64,000 nucleotides of DNA from Paenibacillus kobensis NBRC 15729 (lineage in GTDB: Bacteria > Bacillota > Bacilli > Paenibacillales > Paenibacillaceae): positions 22,304-86,303 of the forward strand of contig NZ_BILZ01000024.1 in NCBI RefSeq assembly GCF_004000825.1, given 5' to 3'. Numbering within the stretch: the stretch's first letter is position 1; each line of letters begins with the position of its first letter. Below the pieces are notes generated by a model. That model did not search any database, was not told where the DNA came from, and saw only the letters and a list, made by a program, of their open reading frames with translations. Position numbers and translations under genes: made by a program. Positions 61,704-64,000 of the stretch are shown one piece after another.

Positions 61704-62601
61704 AAATCGTTTGCGCATGCGCGATCTGTGAAGCAGGAGTGTCGCTTATCGCTGCCGATAGATTGGCCAGCAGGGGGATCAGCGGCAGGAAGAGCATCGC
61801 TCCAGCGACGTTAAGAACGACGTGTGATAAGGCTACATAGCGGCCTGCTTTACTTGAGCCAATCGCGGCGAGGACGGCAGTGAAGCAGGTGCCGATGTTC
61901 GCGCCGAGCACGACGGCTACGCTAACTTCAAGAGGCATTGCACCGATCGCCGACATCCCCATGATGATGCCAATGACCGCCGCGCTGCTATGGACGGCTG
62001 CTGTGAGCAGCGTGCCTGCAGCGACGCCCCATAGAATGCTGCTCTTCGATTGGGTTAGAAACCATTGAAACATATCGCTCGATTGCATGGCTGGGCCGAT
62101 TGACTGCATCGTCGTAATGCCGATCAGAATGAGTGCGAAGCCTGCGGATGCAACAGCTAGCAGCCGGACAGGCTGGAGCATCGGTTCAGCCCGGCTCCAT
62201 GCGAGGAGCCGCATTTCGCCAGCAGTTGCAGTAAGCAGCCAGGCTGCTGATGCGGCGAACAATAGTGGCACAGCTATGCGGCCAATCTGAAGTCCGATCA
62301 GCTCGGTCGTCAGACAAGTGCCGATGTTCGTGCCGAGGACGATGCCTAGCGTGCGCGAAAAAGTCATAAGGCCTGCGTTAACGAGGCCGATCGAGAGAAC
62401 GGTAACGGCGGTGCTGCTCTGCAGCACCGCCGTTGTTGCAGTGCCCGTCGCAAGGCCATGCAGCGGCGTCGCAGTGAACCGGCGCAACACGCCCGACAGG
62501 TATGGGCCGGCCCAACGGTTCAACGCCATCTCCATCAGCTTCATGCCAGCCATAAATACCGCAAAGCCGAGGACAAGCGGAACGATGATCGTATGGAACA
62601 T
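61636..62601 (-). CDS. Na/Pi cotransporter family protein
   Basis: 321 residues with about nine membrane spans. Two inverted repeats each carry the QSSTAVTVLSIGL- or HSSAAVIGIIMG-type motif of the NptA/PhoU-linked Na/Pi cotransporter family, followed by LGTNIGTCLTTEL and LGANIGTCFTAVL. It would carry phosphate with sodium. It lacks the C-terminal PhoU-like domain of longer members. ATG 62601 follows AAGGAGC. Its 3' end overlaps deoC on the opposite strand by 68 bases. Confidence 0.9.
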   Translation of the reverse strand: MFHTIIVPLVLGFAVFMAGMKLMEMALNRWAGPYLSGVLRRFTATPLHGLATGTATTAVLQSSTAVTVLSIGLVNAGLMTFSRTLGIVLGTNIGTCLTTELIGLQIGRIAVPLLFAASAAWLLTATAGEMRLLAWSRAEPMLQPVRLLAVASAGFALILIGITTMQSIGPAMQSSDMFQWFLTQSKSSILWGVAAGTLLTAAVHSSAAVIGIIMGMSAIGAMPLEVSVAVVLGANIGTCFTAVLAAIGSSKAGRYVALSHVVLNVAGAMLFLPLIPLLANLSAAISDTPASQIAHAQTIFNIACSLLALPLCYLPALRLNR

Positions 62602-62912
62602 TCGTACAGCTCCTTCCGAAAGCATTAAGCTGGCCGTAAGCCAAGCTCATCCTTATCCTTATGCGCAGTTTGGGACAAGAATGCCAGGCAGCAACGGCGG
62701 TAGCCTAAGGCTTCTACAGCACATGGTGGATGGTAGCGGCGCGGTAGGATGCTGCTGCATCACTTTTTGTGTCACAACAGCTATTGGGACGAGTCAAATA
62801 GGTCGCTATGGAAGGTTTTGGGCATCATTTTACATAAGACTGAAACAGGTTACGTTGCCTATACAGCGATATGTATTGGTAGCGGATTACGGAACAGAAA
62901 GGAACGGGTTGG
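62602..62912. other. 311-base gap without a recognised gene
   Basis: The stretch between the minus-strand transporter and the plus-strand methyltransferase should hold both promoters. Open frames crossing it lack ribosome sites and look like chance. I found no consensus promoter or hairpin; TTTACA at 62829-62834 has no -10 at proper spacing. Confidence 0.4.
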
Positions 62913-64000
62913 GTGAAACGGGCTACTATTATTTTGAGCAAGAATCGAAAGAAGAGGCTGGAAGACGGCCATCCATGGGTGTATGCCAGCGAGATTGACC
63001 GAATGGAGGGCGAAGCGAAGCCAGGCGACGTCGTCGATATCGCCAATCATCAAGGCAAATATTTGGCGAGCGGCTTCTGGAATCCGTCTTCGCAAATTAC
63101 AGTGAGAGTAATCGGCTATTCGCCGGACGCCGAGATGGACGAGTCGTTCTTCCGCGAACGTTTCGAGCGGTGTGCCGAACACCGGAGCCGGTTCGTGGAG
63201 GATAGGGACTGCCGTCTTGTGTACGGAGAAGCCGACTTCCTTCCAGGACTGGTCGTCGACCGGTTCGGCGGCGTGCTGGTCGTACAGATTTTGACGCTAG
63301 GCATGGATGTACGGCGGGATGCGATCGTGCGAGCGCTGACTGACGTATTCGCGCCACAGGGCATTTACGAGCGCAGTGACGTTGGTGTTCGCTCGCTGGA
63401 AGGGCTGGAGCAGCGTACGGGCGTATTATACGGGGACTGCCCTCGGATCGTCGAAATTTCGGAGAATGGATTGAAGCTGGAGGTTGACATCGTAGAAGGG
63501 CAGAAGACAGGCTACTTCTTCGACCAGCGCGAGAACCGGGCATCTACTGCTCCGCTCATGAAGGGGTGGGGAGGCCGCAGCGGCATCATGCTTCAGGACG
63601 TGACGGATGAAGCGGGCACGAGACGCGTACCGGTTAATGCTAACGGCAAAGAAGTTACGTTCCCATACTGGGACGGTGCAACGGTGCTGGAGTGCTTCGC
63701 GCATACAGGAAGCTTCACGCTGCATGCGTGCAAGTATGGCGCGAAGAAGGTGACTTGCCTCGACATCTCGGAACATGCGATTGAGACGGCTCGCCGTAAC
63801 GTTGCGCGTAATGGCTTCGAGGACCGAGTCGAGTTCGTCGTAGCAGACGCGTTCGAATATTTGCGCCAGCAGGCCAAAGGTGTAGATGACCGTTCCATTC
63901 GTGCGGCAGTTAACCGCGAAGACGGCGGCAAAGTCGACACGTCGAAGAAGCTTGCGGCAGGCGGCGGGCGCACGTGGGACGTCGTCGTACTGGACCCGCC
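62913..64000 (+). CDS. RlmI-type 23S rRNA methyltransferase, cut by window end
   Basis: The 363 visible codons begin at GTG 62913, eight bases after AAAGGAA, and run off the right edge. The N-terminal PUA domain (LSKNRKKRLEDGHPWVYASE) and the class I methyltransferase (GQKTGYFFDQRENR; VLECFAHTGSFTLHA; VTCLDISEHAIETARRN) identify the RlmI/RlmK/YwbD group acting on 23S rRNA. The catalytic-region motif LDPP is the last thing seen. Compared with the usual form there seem to be two inserts, about 35 residues after NRASTAPLMKG and about 35 before WDVVVLDPP. Confidence 0.9.
   Translation, partial: MKRATIILSKNRKKRLEDGHPWVYASEIDRMEGEAKPGDVVDIANHQGKYLASGFWNPSSQITVRVIGYSPDAEMDESFFRERFERCAEHRSRFVEDRDCRLVYGEADFLPGLVVDRFGGVLVVQILTLGMDVRRDAIVRALTDVFAPQGIYERSDVGVRSLEGLEQRTGVLYGDCPRIVEISENGLKLEVDIVEGQKTGYFFDQRENRASTAPLMKGWGGRSGIMLQDVTDEAGTRRVPVNANGKEVTFPYWDGATVLECFAHTGSFTLHACKYGAKKVTCLDISEHAIETARRNVARNGFEDRVEFVVADAFEYLRQQAKGVDDRSIRAAVNREDGGKVDTSKKLAAGGGRTWDVVVLDP

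Overview
The window reads as chromosomal DNA of an endospore-forming, naturally competent member of the Bacillota, most likely a Paenibacillus-type (Paenibacillaceae) organism. The reasons are the sporulation and germination genes (spoVAC-spoVAD-spoVAE, gpr, spoIIP), the comER/comEA-comEB-comEC competence locus, a leuS T-box, a CIRCE-controlled hrcA-grpE-dnaK-dnaJ operon, AGGAGG ribosome sites with frequent GTG/TTG starts, and base composition that looks GC-rich for a Bacillus. Almost everything is on the plus strand. I saw no rRNA, tRNA, CRISPR array, insertion sequence or prophage. The first gene is cut at the left edge and the last at the right edge.

Layout. 1-3.7 kb: a methyltransferase and an acetyltransferase, a zinc-phospholipase-C-like protein, then two small genes leading into an Amj-type lipid II flippase. 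3.85-7.8 kb: a YesM/YesN-type two-component pair followed by a sugar-type binding lipoprotein with no permease. 7.8-11.6 kb: a drug/metabolite exporter (minus), a eukaryote-type HisA with its own promoter and terminator, small membrane proteins and two acetyltransferases. 11.77-13.7 kb: spoVAC-D-E. 13.8-18.3 kb: MoxR ATPase, DUF58 protein and membrane transglutaminase. 18.3-24.6 kb: the conserved yqeG-yqeH-aroE-yhbY-nadD-yqeK-rsfS-cvfB-yqeM cluster (ribosome assembly, NAD, shikimate). 25.2-28 kb: promoter, T-box leader and leuS. 28.1-33.1 kb: comER (minus) opposite comEA-comEB-comEC. 33.3-35 kb: an ECF sigma factor and its membrane anti-sigma factor. 35.3-46.1 kb: holA, rpsT (minus), gpr, a Na+/H+ antiporter, spoIIP, a YqxA-like protein, lepA, hemW and a stand-alone N-acetylglutamate synthase with an ARG-box-like site on its promoter. 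46.15-51.1 kb: the heat-shock operon. 51.2-56.4 kb: an accessory block (SUFU-domain protein, YfhD, a TetR/hydrolase operon, a GntR/ABC operon). 56.6-64 kb: prmA, a site-2 protease, rsmE, mtaB, a NUDIX hydrolase, deoC, a Na/Pi-type transporter (minus) and the 5' part of an RlmI-type 23S rRNA methyltransferase.

The backbone follows the order known from Bacillus subtilis (yqeG...yqeM, comER/comE, holA-rpsT-gpr-spoIIP-lepA-hemW-hrcA...mtaB), but it is opened at several points by extra genes; these inserts hold most of the unusual content. I found no convincing wholly new multi-gene system. The best leads are the orphan eukaryote-type HisA with an unexplained dyad in its leader, a ComEA that lacks the SLBB oligomerisation domain, an alpha/beta hydrolase whose catalytic His appears to be Cys, an anti-sigma factor with a propeller-like outer domain, the flippase operon with two unknown small partners, and an ARG-box-like operator sitting on the -10 of the argA-like gene. 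All calls rest on reading the sequence and family knowledge; no database search was run.
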